This document shows, one piece after another, positions 1 to 7,953 of a DNA stretch of 9,282 nt; positions within the stretch are counted from its first letter, which is position 1, and each line of letters starts with the position of its first letter. The translations under genes and the position numbers were made by a program. The stretch comes from Bacteroidetes bacterium UBA2234 (GTDB taxonomy: Bacteria; Bacteroidota; Bacteroidia; NS11-12g; UBA955), in contig DDYM01000054.1 of NCBI GenBank assembly GCA_002347985.1, positions 161 through 9,442 on the forward strand, in the 5' to 3' direction. Below the pieces are notes generated by a model. The model was not told the DNA's origin and did no database searches. It saw only the letters and a program-made list of their open reading frames with translations.

Positions 1-36
1 GACGAGGCCCTCTCTTTTTGATACGTTTGAATTATC
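1..36 (+). other. Left-edge non-coding tail, possible half of a terminator
   Basis: This short stretch follows the stop codon of the giant minus-strand gene. Read on the plus strand, a GC-rich run (GACGAGGCCCTCTC) leads directly into five T residues at 15-19. That is what the right arm and T-tract of an intrinsic terminator would look like for a plus-strand gene lying left of the window. The left arm would have to be outside the window, so the hairpin cannot be verified. No coding sequence is visible here. Confidence 0.2.
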
Positions 37-3000
37 TTATCGAAGCAACGTAACAGTACCGTCGTACTTATATACCTTGTCTTCCAACGAAGTCACTTCT
101 ACGTGGTACACGTAAACTCCTTGCATGCACTCTTCGCCATTGGCTTTACCATCCCATCCTTTTAGAATGTCGCTTGACTCATACATTTTCTCACCCCAAC
201 GATTGTAAACACGCATGTTGTAGGCTTTGAAGTTCAATGCAGTCACGTTGAATGTGTTGTTTTTATTCGGACCCGCATCATCTGGAGTGAATACGTCTGG
301 AATAAATACAATGATATCAGGACCAATATGAACTGTTTTGTATGCAGTATCCTTACAACCCTTATCGGTAGTTACGATCAACATAATTTGATAAGTGGCA
401 GTATCCTTACCATAAGAATATCTTGGATCCTTGGTAGTTGATGTATCGTCCATCACGCTTGGCACACCGAAATCCCACAAATAACGCATGGTTGGATTGA
501 AAGGCGATGCTGTTACAGTAGACTGGTTATACATCTTGAACTTAGGCAAGGCAACTGTTGTTTTGGTTGGATCCGTGTAGAACATAGCCACTGGATTTGG
601 GTATGCTTCCACGGTAGCAGTTGAAGTATCCTTACAATTACCTGCGGTGTTATTTGCAATTACCACAACACTGTAACGACCTTGATTTGGATACATTACA
701 TCTACTGGATTCTGCAATTTAGAAGAATCACCATTTCCAAATGTCCAATTGTAAGCCATTTGATTTGCTGGAATACCGCGGTTGTCTGAAACTGTCCAGG
801 TAGTTTTCAATGGCACACAACCTGACTGGTTATTAATAGGTGTTAAATCAGGGTATTGGTGCAAAATGATTTCAATACTATCTGAAACTGGAGGACAAAC
901 ATCGCCAGTAATTGGGGTGGTTGTCACTTTCAAGAATGCGCCTTTTTGTGTTTTGTCTACTGGACCATGCACGTAAAGAATGTTCTCTGAAGTATTTCCA
1001 CTAGCAAACGATCCATCGCTAAATGTTCCGTCGGCATGCTTTTGCAATGTCCATTGAACTTTAGTGTCACAGTATTTAGATGTACTTTGAATCGCAAAAG
1101 GACTTCCTTCACAAGCACTTGCTGGTTTAGGAGTGGTTATGCTTATGGTAGGTTGATTTCTGACGAATACAGTGTATACTTCGGTATCAGAACAACCGTT
1201 ATTATCGGTATAGGTAAACCTGAAGCTATGAGGACCTTCGGTATTCAAATTTGTACCTTGGGTGAATGGTTTGAAAGTAGAAGTACCTGTTACAACAACA
1301 CCAGCGCTAGTTCCAGTCCACACACCTGTTGCGTTGGCTGGTTTTGTGTCGGTTGTATTGATACGAGTCTTCAAATCCAATGGTGTACCGCTTGCACAAA
1401 TAGTAGTTGGTCCAAGTAATACGGCATTTGGAGTATCGTTCACATAGATATAGAAACTGTCTTGTTTCAAACATCCAGTGGCGGCGTTTCCGTATCTAAT
1501 CATCCAAGTACCAGTTCCGAATGAAGGCAAGAAACGGTGTCCTTTGATCAATTTGGTAGAAGTTACTTTAGGATCCAAACGATTGTAATTGTATTCAACA
1601 ATTTCATATTTAGAACCATCGTTGTCTTTGGCTTGGAATCCATTCACCTTGATGAAATCATACAATTCCATAGTATCCCAGTTTACGCACACAGGATTTG
1701 GAGAGGTTACTTTGATGGTAGGCTCGGCAATGATTTTCACCAAAGCTGAATCACAGGTCAAACAACCGGTCAACTGATCTTCAACACACAATTGGAATTT
1801 GTAATCTCCTTGGTAGAAATCTTCCGTTGGATCACCAAATCTAAATACCCAGTCAGGAGTACCAAATGGATTGTCGTTCGACAAGATTTTTGCAGGATCA
1901 ACACCGCCTGGGGTTCCGTTCTTCATTACGGTCCAATCTACTTTGATACCAATTTTCACTTTTGGTCTCACAGTAATTTGATCCATTTTGATTGATCCTA
2001 AATCTTGACAGAATGTGCTATCTCTGATATCAACCAATGGGTTACCATTGATACGTTGAATCACGCTATCGATATTCACACAACCGTTGGTGTCTTTGTA
2101 AGAAGCATAGATTTTCGCTTGGAAACTCGCACCGTTTTGCAACTGGTTGTTGTTCAAGTAGGTGGTTTTAAACAAATGACGTCCCACTGTCAAAGAGTCG
2201 ATATAATTCTTTGCAATACCCGATGTGGCAGGCTTAGTATTTACATTGTTGGGTGATTTATTTTCAAATGCCCACATTCTCGTATTGGCGTCTTTACCTC
2301 TATTAAAGAAGCTATTTACTTCAATGTCACCGTAAACAAAACACTGTGCTTTCAAAGGTTTTGGATCCCACTTCACGAAAGGCAGGGTATTTACTTTTAC
2401 TTGGATAGTATCGTAGTCCTGACATTCGTGACCACTCTGGGTTACTTTGGTTAACAATTCATAGTAGAACAATTGGGCTGCCCCACCTGGACTATTTGTA
2501 TTGCTAGGTTTGATGGTATACTTAGAATTGCTACCAAGTGTTTTACTACCGGTAATATCCTTCCAAGTGTAGTTACCTGTTTGAAGAATTGGCCTGTGAG
2601 TAGCAACCAAATCCGTACTTTGTTGATTACATATTACTTGGTCTTTTCCAGCTAAAGCAACTACGGTATCGTTCACGAAAACAATGGCGGTATCGTATTT
2701 AACACATTTCCACTTTTTCTCCATGACCTGAACCCAATAGGTGCCCTTTAAGTTGGTTTTAAATATCCGTGTGGTATCTCCTGTACTCCATTTATATTTA
2801 ACGGAATCGGCATTTTGAGCGTCGAACGTTGCAATTTCATAGGTACAGATTCTTTGATCCGGACCTATCCCAACTACCGGCAACGGTTTCTTATATATTG
2901 TTGCGGTATCATAGAAAAGACATCCATCACCATCAGTTATTCTGATTCTCACAGTTGAATCGCGATTGATATTGGGAATGCTTAAGCTTTGCAATGTGTC

Positions 3001-4740
3001 ACCAGAGATATGGGATTCAGATTTCCAAGGTGCTTTTGAACCAGTATCCTTCACAACACGTGTCCAATAATATTTAAATGGTGCTTTTCCATACAACACA
3101 TTGGCAGTAAGTTTCATGGTGGTTCCGAAACAAGCAAAAGTATCGGCGTTAGCCATTACCACTTGTGGTGGATTGGGAATAATCACTGTATCACGATAAA
3201 TTGTTGGACAGTTATCAGAGTTATTTACTGTATGAACGATAATATACTTACCACCACGATAGAAAGTCATGGTATCAGACTTTTTTGTACTGTAGAAGAT
3301 CTCTGATTTACCCAAACTATCTCTTACGCTCCATTTAAATTGAGGCGCTCCTTTAAACGATGCTCCAACAGTGGCCGCCATAGCAAACTTTCCGCATTTC
3401 AGATTGGTGTATTTACGAATACTGAAAGCGCGAGGGTTTACTTTTACTTTGAAACCACGAATCGCCTGAGAAGGTTTAGGACAGTGGTCGTCAGTTACAG
3501 TTACTGTGAATGAGTAAGCAATATCAGAAGCCATACCTACAGCAGGTGTCCACTCGAAATAGGCCCATGCTTTTCTCTTTTCTGGCCAATCCACCCTATT
3601 TGCTAGAGTAAACTTGGCTCCAGGAATACCTTTGTTCCATTTCAAATTGGTTGTATCCGGAATTTTCTGATACGGAGTAAACGTTTCATCGTCTGATTCC
3701 ACCTTGAATTTCAAAGTTTCCCCTTCACAAACCTTCCAGTTAAAAGGCCCCAAAAGCGTAGGTGCTTTGTTGTATCCACAGTCGTCTTTTACAATTAACT
3801 GCATATCCCTTCGGGTTCGACCGATCATCAGATAATTGGAGGTGGCACTATCTTTCCGCCATTCGGTAATCGTGATTACGGCAATGGCCACTTCATCACA
3901 TTTGGTTGGTGTAAGAATGATATCACCCGAACTGGTATCGAAGAACAAACCCCTCGGTGGATTCGTTTTTGGGTTTGGGGTACAAGTGATTGAAGTTGGA
4001 GGAATACAATAAGGTGTCATGAAATAACGCGCTGTAAAAGGCGAAGAATAAGACACTGAATTGTTTGGCAAACTGTTAATTCCCCATGTCAAACTGTAAG
4101 AAAATGAATCGTAATCTACGGTATCAATCGCACCGTTATTGAAATAATAAGCTTGGTTACAGCACAAGAAACCGATTGGTGCGTTACTCAATGTAGGAGA
4201 TGTGTTGCACTTATTGGTTGTCTTTTTGATGTTACAGATGTTGATCATACAGGTTGTGAAAAAGTCATTCCCTGAAGGTCCTGTAGTGATCGCACCGTTT
4301 CTACAACACTGTCCGATGTAGAATGTCACCTCGCAGCATGTGCTTTTGTTGAGATAACCACTGAGCGGACTTGTGTTAAAATCTACAGTGACTTCGTAAG
4401 TGTGTTCTTCGATACCCTCACCTGTTCCGTAGGTATTCTGCGGTGAACAAGGAGAACTCGCTGTTGAACATCTTGGCGTAACGTCTTTGATACCGGTGCG
4501 GGAAATTGAAAGTGCACTACTTCCACAACCATTTCCTCCGTTGGTACCAGCAAAACATCCAAATGATGGTCCATTGAACGCGATACCTCGACAGTCGCGA
4601 TAGATTTTCGCGGTGATTTTGTACTTCCCTTTTCCTAGACATTGATAAGACATGTCACCACCCATCATGTGAGAAGCAGTGGAAATGCTTGAAAATGAAA
4701 AAGTTAGAACAAAGAATAATAAAGGTAAAAGTTTTTTCAT
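37..4740 (-). CDS. Giant PKD/Ig-like repeat protein with T9SS type B sorting domain
   Basis: A 1567-residue exported protein, probably an adhesin or matrix protein carried over the outer membrane by the type IX secretion system. Residues 1-22 form a Sec signal peptide (KK, hydrophobic core, likely cleavage after STA). The mature N-terminus SHMMGGDMSY resembles a module common at the start of large Bacteroidota surface proteins. Residues 34-194 carry 15 cysteines, including three adjacent pairs (135-136, 145-146, 193-194). From about 449 to 1470 come Ig-like modules, most with two cysteines and a closing C-x(n)-D-[ST] motif. PKD-like units lie near 1330-1383 (NWTFGNGDSS) and 1418-1472 (YLWDFG). 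Residues about 1480-1567 (PDVFTPD, YNRWGEKMYES, WDGKANGEE, GVYVYHVEV) match the type B sorting domain, which is cleaved on export. No enzyme domain was recognised, so binding specificity is unknown. The frame is intact. The gene is divergent from pepP, with its own promoter. Start and export route are well supported; function is inferred. Confidence 0.93.
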   Translation of the reverse strand: MKKLLPLLFFVLTFSFSSISTASHMMGGDMSYQCLGKGKYKITAKIYRDCRGIAFNGPSFGCFAGTNGGNGCGSSALSISRTGIKDVTPRCSTASSPCSPQNTYGTGEGIEEHTYEVTVDFNTSPLSGYLNKSTCCEVTFYIGQCCRNGAITTGPSGNDFFTTCMINICNIKKTTNKCNTSPTLSNAPIGFLCCNQAYYFNNGAIDTVDYDSFSYSLTWGINSLPNNSVSYSSPFTARYFMTPYCIPPTSITCTPNPKTNPPRGLFFDTSSGDIILTPTKCDEVAIAVITITEWRKDSATSNYLMIGRTRRDMQLIVKDDCGYNKAPTLLGPFNWKVCEGETLKFKVESDDETFTPYQKIPDTTNLKWNKGIPGAKFTLANRVDWPEKRKAWAYFEWTPAVGMASDIAYSFTVTVTDDHCPKPSQAIRGFKVKVNPRAFSIRKYTNLKCGKFAMAATVGASFKGAPQFKWSVRDSLGKSEIFYSTKKSDTMTFYRGGKYIIVHTVNNSDNCPTIYRDTVIIPNPPQVVMANADTFACFGTTMKLTANVLYGKAPFKYYWTRVVKDTGSKAPWKSESHISGDTLQSLSIPNINRDSTVRIRITDGDGCLFYDTATIYKKPLPVVGIGPDQRICTYEIATFDAQNADSVKYKWSTGDTTRIFKTNLKGTYWVQVMEKKWKCVKYDTAIVFVNDTVVALAGKDQVICNQQSTDLVATHRPILQTGNYTWKDITGSKTLGSNSKYTIKPSNTNSPGGAAQLFYYELLTKVTQSGHECQDYDTIQVKVNTLPFVKWDPKPLKAQCFVYGDIEVNSFFNRGKDANTRMWAFENKSPNNVNTKPATSGIAKNYIDSLTVGRHLFKTTYLNNNQLQNGASFQAKIYASYKDTNGCVNIDSVIQRINGNPLVDIRDSTFCQDLGSIKMDQITVRPKVKIGIKVDWTVMKNGTPGGVDPAKILSNDNPFGTPDWVFRFGDPTEDFYQGDYKFQLCVEDQLTGCLTCDSALVKIIAEPTIKVTSPNPVCVNWDTMELYDFIKVNGFQAKDNDGSKYEIVEYNYNRLDPKVTSTKLIKGHRFLPSFGTGTWMIRYGNAATGCLKQDSFYIYVNDTPNAVLLGPTTICASGTPLDLKTRINTTDTKPANATGVWTGTSAGVVVTGTSTFKPFTQGTNLNTEGPHSFRFTYTDNNGCSDTEVYTVFVRNQPTISITTPKPASACEGSPFAIQSTSKYCDTKVQWTLQKHADGTFSDGSFASGNTSENILYVHGPVDKTQKGAFLKVTTTPITGDVCPPVSDSIEIILHQYPDLTPINNQSGCVPLKTTWTVSDNRGIPANQMAYNWTFGNGDSSKLQNPVDVMYPNQGRYSVVVIANNTAGNCKDTSTATVEAYPNPVAMFYTDPTKTTVALPKFKMYNQSTVTASPFNPTMRYLWDFGVPSVMDDTSTTKDPRYSYGKDTATYQIMLIVTTDKGCKDTAYKTVHIGPDIIVFIPDVFTPDDAGPNKNNTFNVTALNFKAYNMRVYNRWGEKMYESSDILKGWDGKANGEECMQGVYVYHVEVTSLEDKVYKYDGTVTLLR

Positions 4741-4798
4741 ATAAAATGAATTTTAGGTTTGTGTGTTATTGACAATTGTTTTTACAACTATGTTGCAC

Positions 4799-4830
4799 CA
4801 AAAATAGGTTTTTTTTGAAACAATGACAAA
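4799..4830 (-). promoter_or_regulatory. Promoter for the giant surface protein
   Basis: On the minus strand TTTG (4830-4827) is followed after exactly 20 nt by TATTTTTG (4806-4799). This matches the Bacteroidota vegetative promoter pattern of a -33 TTTG and a -7 TAnnTTTG. Transcription would begin around 4790-4796, leaving a leader of about 50 nt before the start codon at 4740. The leader is AT-rich and has no Shine-Dalgarno sequence, which is usual for this phylum. The transcription start is inferred from the motif only. Confidence 0.6.
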
Positions 4831-4864
4831 TATCATGACCCCATTTAAAGGGTTTTGGTTAAGT

Positions 4865-4895
4865 TTTGAATTGAGTTTTTATAATGATAAGTTTG
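4865..4895 (+). promoter_or_regulatory. pepP promoter, -7 box adjoining the start codon
   Basis: TTTG (4865-4868), 19 nt, then TAAGTTTG (4888-4895) fits the Bacteroidota promoter consensus exactly. Only five bases (CAATT) separate the -7 box from the ATG at 4901, so the predicted transcript would start at or within a few bases of that codon. This supports 4901 over the in-frame ATG at 4823, which lies upstream of the promoter, and implies a leaderless or nearly leaderless mRNA. It faces the minus-strand promoter at 4799-4830. Confidence 0.55.
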
Positions 4896-4900
4896 CAATT

Positions 4901-6190
4901 ATGAATTCGAAATACATCAATCCATCCTCATCACTCTTTGTTAAGAACAGGAAAAAACTATCCGACGCAATGGTTTCGGGCTCTATCGCCGTATTTCACA
5001 GCAACGATGAGTTACCGAGAAATGGGGATGCATTTTTTACATTTCGCCAACAATCCGACATCTATTATTTAACAGGAATTGACCAAGAAGATACCATCTT
5101 GGTTTTATTTCCAGACTCACCGAATCCTTTATACAAAGAAATGATTTTTGTGAAGGAAACTAGTGAGCAAATAGCAGTATGGGATGGCGCCAGATTGAAC
5201 CCAAACCAGGTTTATGAAGTGTCTGGAATCAAGCAAGTATTTTGGTTTCACGAATTTTGGAAAACAATTCACGCTGCGTTTTTATTGTCAGAAAATATAT
5301 ATTTAAATCTCAATGAAAATGACCGATTTACCGACAGAGTTTCTTACTCAAATTTGAGATTTGCAAAAGAGATAAAAGACAAATATCCTGCACACAATTT
5401 TAAGCGTTCTGCGCCCATTCTGGCCAATTTGAGGATGCGTAAGGAAGTGGAAGAAATCGACCAATTGAAGGAGGCCATTCAAATTACACAAAAAGGATTT
5501 GAACGTCTGCTAGGATTTGTAAAACCAGGAGTTTTTGAATATGAAATTGAAGCCGAATTGATTCACGAATTCATTAGAAATAGAAGTCGCGGATTTGCCT
5601 TCGACCCTATCATTGCCAGTGGGTCGAGCGCTTGTGTTTTGCATTACATCGACAATAACAAACAGTGTAAAGACGGCGATCTATTGTTGCTAGATTTTGG
5701 TGCTGAATACGGAAATTATAACGGTGATTTGTCGCGATGCATTCCTGTGAATGGTCGTTTTTCGGCCCGCCAAAAGGAAGTATACAACGCGGTTCTTTTT
5801 GTGCAGAGAGAAGCGAAAAAACTCTTGCGACCCGGTGTGAGTTTACCTGTTTACCACGAAGAGGTTTGCAAAATCATGTCGGAGCAATTGATTCAATTGG
5901 GTCTGTTGACATCGGCGGAAGTGAAAGCCAATCCGAAAGCCCATTTAAAGTATTACATGCATGGAACAAGCCATCATTTGGGATTGGATGTACATGATGT
6001 AATGCATCGCTGGGAAAACCTAGACATCAATAATGTCGTTACGGTTGAACCCGGCATTTACATTCCAGAAGAAGGCTTGGGAATTCGCATCGAGAATGAC
6101 GTCTTAATTACTGCCAACGGGGTGATCGACTTTATGGATAATTTCCCTATCGAGGTAGAGGACATTGAGGATAGAATGAATCGCGGTTAA
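4901..6190 (+). CDS. pepP: Xaa-Pro aminopeptidase (M24B, PepP-type)
   Basis: A 429-residue cytoplasmic metallo-aminopeptidase that removes the N-terminal residue from peptides whose second residue is proline. An N-terminal AMP_N domain (about 8-140; FRQQSDIYYLTGIDQED) precedes the pita-bread catalytic domain. Numbered from this start, the two-metal ligands are D265 and D276 (LDFGAEYGNYNGDLSR), H358, E383 (TVEPGIY) and E398 (RIEND). The supporting histidines H248, H354 and H365 (HGTSHHLGLDVHD) are also present. By alignment from memory these correspond to E. coli PepP D260, D271, H354, E383 and E406. The frame stays open upstream to an ATG at 4823, but the extra 26 residues have no counterpart in the family, and the best promoter lies inside that extension. 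The length fits other PepP proteins (E. coli about 441). It is divergent from the giant surface gene and convergent with pcm. Nothing indicates damage. Peptide turnover is the expected role. Confidence 0.95.
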   Translation: MNSKYINPSSSLFVKNRKKLSDAMVSGSIAVFHSNDELPRNGDAFFTFRQQSDIYYLTGIDQEDTILVLFPDSPNPLYKEMIFVKETSEQIAVWDGARLNPNQVYEVSGIKQVFWFHEFWKTIHAAFLLSENIYLNLNENDRFTDRVSYSNLRFAKEIKDKYPAHNFKRSAPILANLRMRKEVEEIDQLKEAIQITQKGFERLLGFVKPGVFEYEIEAELIHEFIRNRSRGFAFDPIIASGSSACVLHYIDNNKQCKDGDLLLLDFGAEYGNYNGDLSRCIPVNGRFSARQKEVYNAVLFVQREAKKLLRPGVSLPVYHEEVCKIMSEQLIQLGLLTSAEVKANPKAHLKYYMHGTSHHLGLDVHDVMHRWENLDINNVVTVEPGIYIPEEGLGIRIENDVLITANGVIDFMDNFPIEVEDIEDRMNRG

Positions 6191-6208
6191 GAATCACTTC
6201 CAACCGTG
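6182..6208. terminator. Weak hairpin over the convergent pepP/pcm stop codons
   Basis: CGCGGTT (6182-6188) can pair with AACCGTG (6202-6208), with one G-U pair on the plus-strand transcript and a 13-nt loop. The hairpin covers both stop codons, TAA at 6188-6190 and the pcm TGA at 6196-6194. No clear T-tract follows on either strand, so it is at best a poor intrinsic terminator. It is listed because no other termination signal separates these convergent genes. Confidence 0.2.
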
Positions 6209-6862
6209 AGAACCTTTTAGCGGCACGAACTTACAATCTTGAAGTACTTCAGTTTTTGTCTGATTTTCGGACAATTTGGTGATGCGCATCATTTTTAAAT
6301 CTTCGGTATTGTCGCCCACGGGAATCACCAATCTTCCTCCCACTGCCAATTGCTTGATATAAGTTTCCGGAACGGCTGGGGCACCGGCAGTAACAACAAT
6401 TGCATCAAAGGGAGCAAAATCTGGCAGTCCGAGCGTACCATCGCCATGAAACAATTGAATTTCAGCACCCAAAGCTTTGAAAATTCCACTGGCTTTTTGT
6501 AACAATGGAAGGATGTATTCTACGCTGTAGACCCTCGCTCCCATTGCCAATAAAATAGCAGCCTGATAACCACTTCCGGTCCCTATTTCCAGGACTTTGT
6601 CGCCCGACTTGAGCGAGAGCAATTCTGTTTGATAAGCAACAGTATAGGGCTGAGAGATGGTTTGACCATGATCGATGGGAAAAGCCGCATCGCGATAAAT
6701 AAAATGCTCAAAATCCTTCGGGAAGAACCATTGCCTAGGAACCGTTCCCATGGCTTGTAAAACCGCAGGCGACTGAATCCCTTTTTTGCGAAGTTCATCA
6801 ACCAAACGTTTTCGTTGGCCTTGGTGAATCAATGTGTCTACTAAATCCGTCTTTTTTACCAT
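6194..6862 (-). CDS. pcm: Protein-L-isoaspartate O-methyltransferase
   Basis: A 222-residue cytoplasmic repair enzyme that uses S-adenosylmethionine to methylate L-isoaspartyl residues formed by ageing of Asn and Asp, so that they can revert to normal aspartate. The family signature GQTISQPYTVA lies at 66-76. The SAM-binding motif I VLEIGTGSGYQAA is at 90-102, followed by the post-I acidic strand VYSVEYI (111-117), motif II FDAIVVTAGAPAVP (152-165) and motif III LVIPVG (178-183). Length and order are normal for bacterial Pcm, and the N-terminal helix (residues 10-30, with QRKRLVDELRKKGI) supports the start at 6862. Its stop codon is three bases from that of pepP on the opposite strand. Upstream it faces the Gfo/Idh-like gene across 69 bases. 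A -7-like TACCTTTG (6927-6920, minus) lies there, but I found no matching -33 element. Confidence 0.95.
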   Translation of the reverse strand: MVKKTDLVDTLIHQGQRKRLVDELRKKGIQSPAVLQAMGTVPRQWFFPKDFEHFIYRDAAFPIDHGQTISQPYTVAYQTELLSLKSGDKVLEIGTGSGYQAAILLAMGARVYSVEYILPLLQKASGIFKALGAEIQLFHGDGTLGLPDFAPFDAIVVTAGAPAVPETYIKQLAVGGRLVIPVGDNTEDLKMMRITKLSENQTKTEVLQDCKFVPLKGSHGWK

Positions 6863-6919
6863 CTGTTCAAAACCCTAATTGGATACTCGTTGTGGTTTGC
6901 AAATCTTTGCATCCGACTA

Positions 6920-6927
6920 CAAAGGTA
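6920..6927 (-). promoter_or_regulatory. Possible -7 box for pcm
   Basis: TACCTTTG on the minus strand matches the TAnnTTTG -7 consensus and lies 57 bases before the pcm start. No TTTG or TTG is found 17-23 nt upstream of it, so this is a weak call. On the opposite strand the same bases include AAAGG, six bases before the ATG at 6932, which could act as a Shine-Dalgarno sequence for the Gfo/Idh-like gene, although this phylum rarely uses one. Confidence 0.2.
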
Positions 6928-6931
6928 GAAC

Positions 6932-7894
6932 ATGCTAAAATCAGTTGTCATAGGATCGAAAAGAAAAGTGGAAATTTTCGAACATTTACTCGCTACGGTA
7001 AATGGCTTTGATCTTGTGGGATATGTTGATCCGGATGATTCTCAAAACGTATCCATGCTTGGTGAATTCATGTTTGCCCTTGAGATTGCGAGTATGGGAG
7101 ATGTGTTTTTTATTGATCGACATGTAAAAAACCTCCCCTTTGATGTGGTGTGCAACCTCGTTAAAATGGGTAAGCACATATTTTTAGACGGTTACAGAAA
7201 TTGGAATTTGGGTGAGATTGAAACTTTGTCTAAAATCAAAAGAGAGTCCAACGTTGTGATCCAAATCGGGAATGTCCTTCACAACAAGCCCCTATTCACG
7301 GCGGCGTTGCAATTGGTTAAAAAACCGCGCTACATCAAATTAGAAAAGCACTGTCATCCCCCAGTTTCAGGCGAATTTGCATCGTGGTTACATACCAATT
7401 TGTATCAGGAAATCGATTTGATTCAAAGAACCGTTTCTTCTAGGGTGAGAAGTATTTCCGCTCGTCCGATGTTTTTGTTTGGGAAACAGACGGATTTGCT
7501 CAATATTCATTTGGAGTTTGACAATGATGCGATTGCCCACATAACGGCGGGAAGAGCGATGGAACCTGGGACGTACACGCTTAAGATTTTCCAACAAGAC
7601 CGATTGTATCTGCTGAATTTTGCAGCCAATGAATTGGTAGAATACCGAACTGCCGAGCAAAGTGATCAGCTTTCCCTTTCTGCCGATTTCGACCATCCTG
7701 AACTGCCGCCAGAATTGATTCGGATCGATAGGCAAATCATGCCATTTGATACATGGAAAATGGAATTACGAAATTTTGGAGAGAACATTCAAAATAATTT
7801 GAGTCCGCTAACACATTTGGAGCATGCTTTGGATGTTACAACTACTTGTGAATGGGCCATCGACAAGGTTCAGCGGAAATACCAAGATCTATAA
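6932..7894 (+). CDS. Divergent Gfo/Idh/MocA-fold protein, probably non-catalytic
   Basis: A 320-residue protein with the fold of NAD(P)-dependent sugar oxidoreductases. Alignment from memory to the common Bacteroidota Gfo/Idh protein matches FDLVGYVDPDD (26-36), MGKHIFLD (79-86), VIQIGNV (109-115) and the C-terminal LEFDNDAIAHITAGR (194-208). Three defining sites have changed. The GxGxxG dinucleotide loop reads GSKRKV (8-13), the EKP motif with the catalytic lysine reads DGY (86-88), and the DxxxH active-site segment reads THxNLYQEID-like sequence (154-162, HTNLYQEID), without the Asp and His. The frame is open and the C-terminal half is well conserved, so it is unlikely to be a pseudogene. 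A structural, regulatory or ligand-binding role seems more likely than dehydrogenase activity. It is the first plus-strand gene before a lipoprotein and a polyprenyl sugar transferase, with a 59-base gap to the former. The fold is fairly sure; loss of catalysis is inference. Confidence 0.8.
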   Translation: MLKSVVIGSKRKVEIFEHLLATVNGFDLVGYVDPDDSQNVSMLGEFMFALEIASMGDVFFIDRHVKNLPFDVVCNLVKMGKHIFLDGYRNWNLGEIETLSKIKRESNVVIQIGNVLHNKPLFTAALQLVKKPRYIKLEKHCHPPVSGEFASWLHTNLYQEIDLIQRTVSSRVRSISARPMFLFGKQTDLLNIHLEFDNDAIAHITAGRAMEPGTYTLKIFQQDRLYLLNFAANELVEYRTAEQSDQLSLSADFDHPELPPELIRIDRQIMPFDTWKMELRNFGENIQNNLSPLTHLEHALDVTTTCEWAIDKVQRKYQDL

Positions 7895-7921
7895 GCGAGC
7901 AGTTTAACGGCTTGATAATTT

Positions 7922-7949
7922 TTTGATTCCTCAAAATCTATTAAGTTTG
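7922..7949 (+). promoter_or_regulatory. Candidate internal promoter before the lipoprotein gene
   Basis: TAAGTTTG (7942-7949) matches the -7 consensus and is identical to the pepP -7 box. The nearest TTTG (7922-7925) is only 16 nt upstream, shorter than the usual 17-23. The box ends four bases before the GTG start, so the transcript would again be almost leaderless. The 59 bases between the Gfo/Idh-like gene and this gene otherwise show no terminator. Confidence 0.35.
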
Positions 7950-7953
7950 TGGT

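Noticed and set aside
782..2655. Several plus-strand open frames of 60-127 codons opposite the giant gene
   Set aside because: They lie antisense to a continuous 1567-codon coding sequence, show low-complexity or unfamiliar translations and have no promoter or family resemblance. They are by-products of its codon use.
37..4740. A toxin, protease or other enzyme domain within the giant protein
   Set aside because: I looked for catalytic motifs among the modules and found none; all segments read as beta-rich repeats plus the sorting domain.
4823..4900. N-terminal extension of pepP from the upstream in-frame ATG at 4823
   Set aside because: The 26 extra residues have no counterpart in PepP proteins, the best pepP promoter lies inside this segment, and the -33 element of the divergent gene (4827-4830) lies just inside it. 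The ATG at 4901 gives the expected family length.
5737..5997. 86-codon plus-strand frame inside pepP
   Set aside because: It overlaps the conserved metal-binding region of pepP in another frame and has no family features.
7388..7735. 115-codon minus-strand frame inside the Gfo/Idh-like gene
   Set aside because: It is fully antisense to a gene with clear fold similarity, and its translation shows no recognisable domain.
6932..7894. Gfo/Idh-like gene as a decaying pseudogene
   Set aside because: The frame is intact over a near-normal family length and the non-catalytic core is well preserved, so retained function is more likely. A dN/dS test would settle it.
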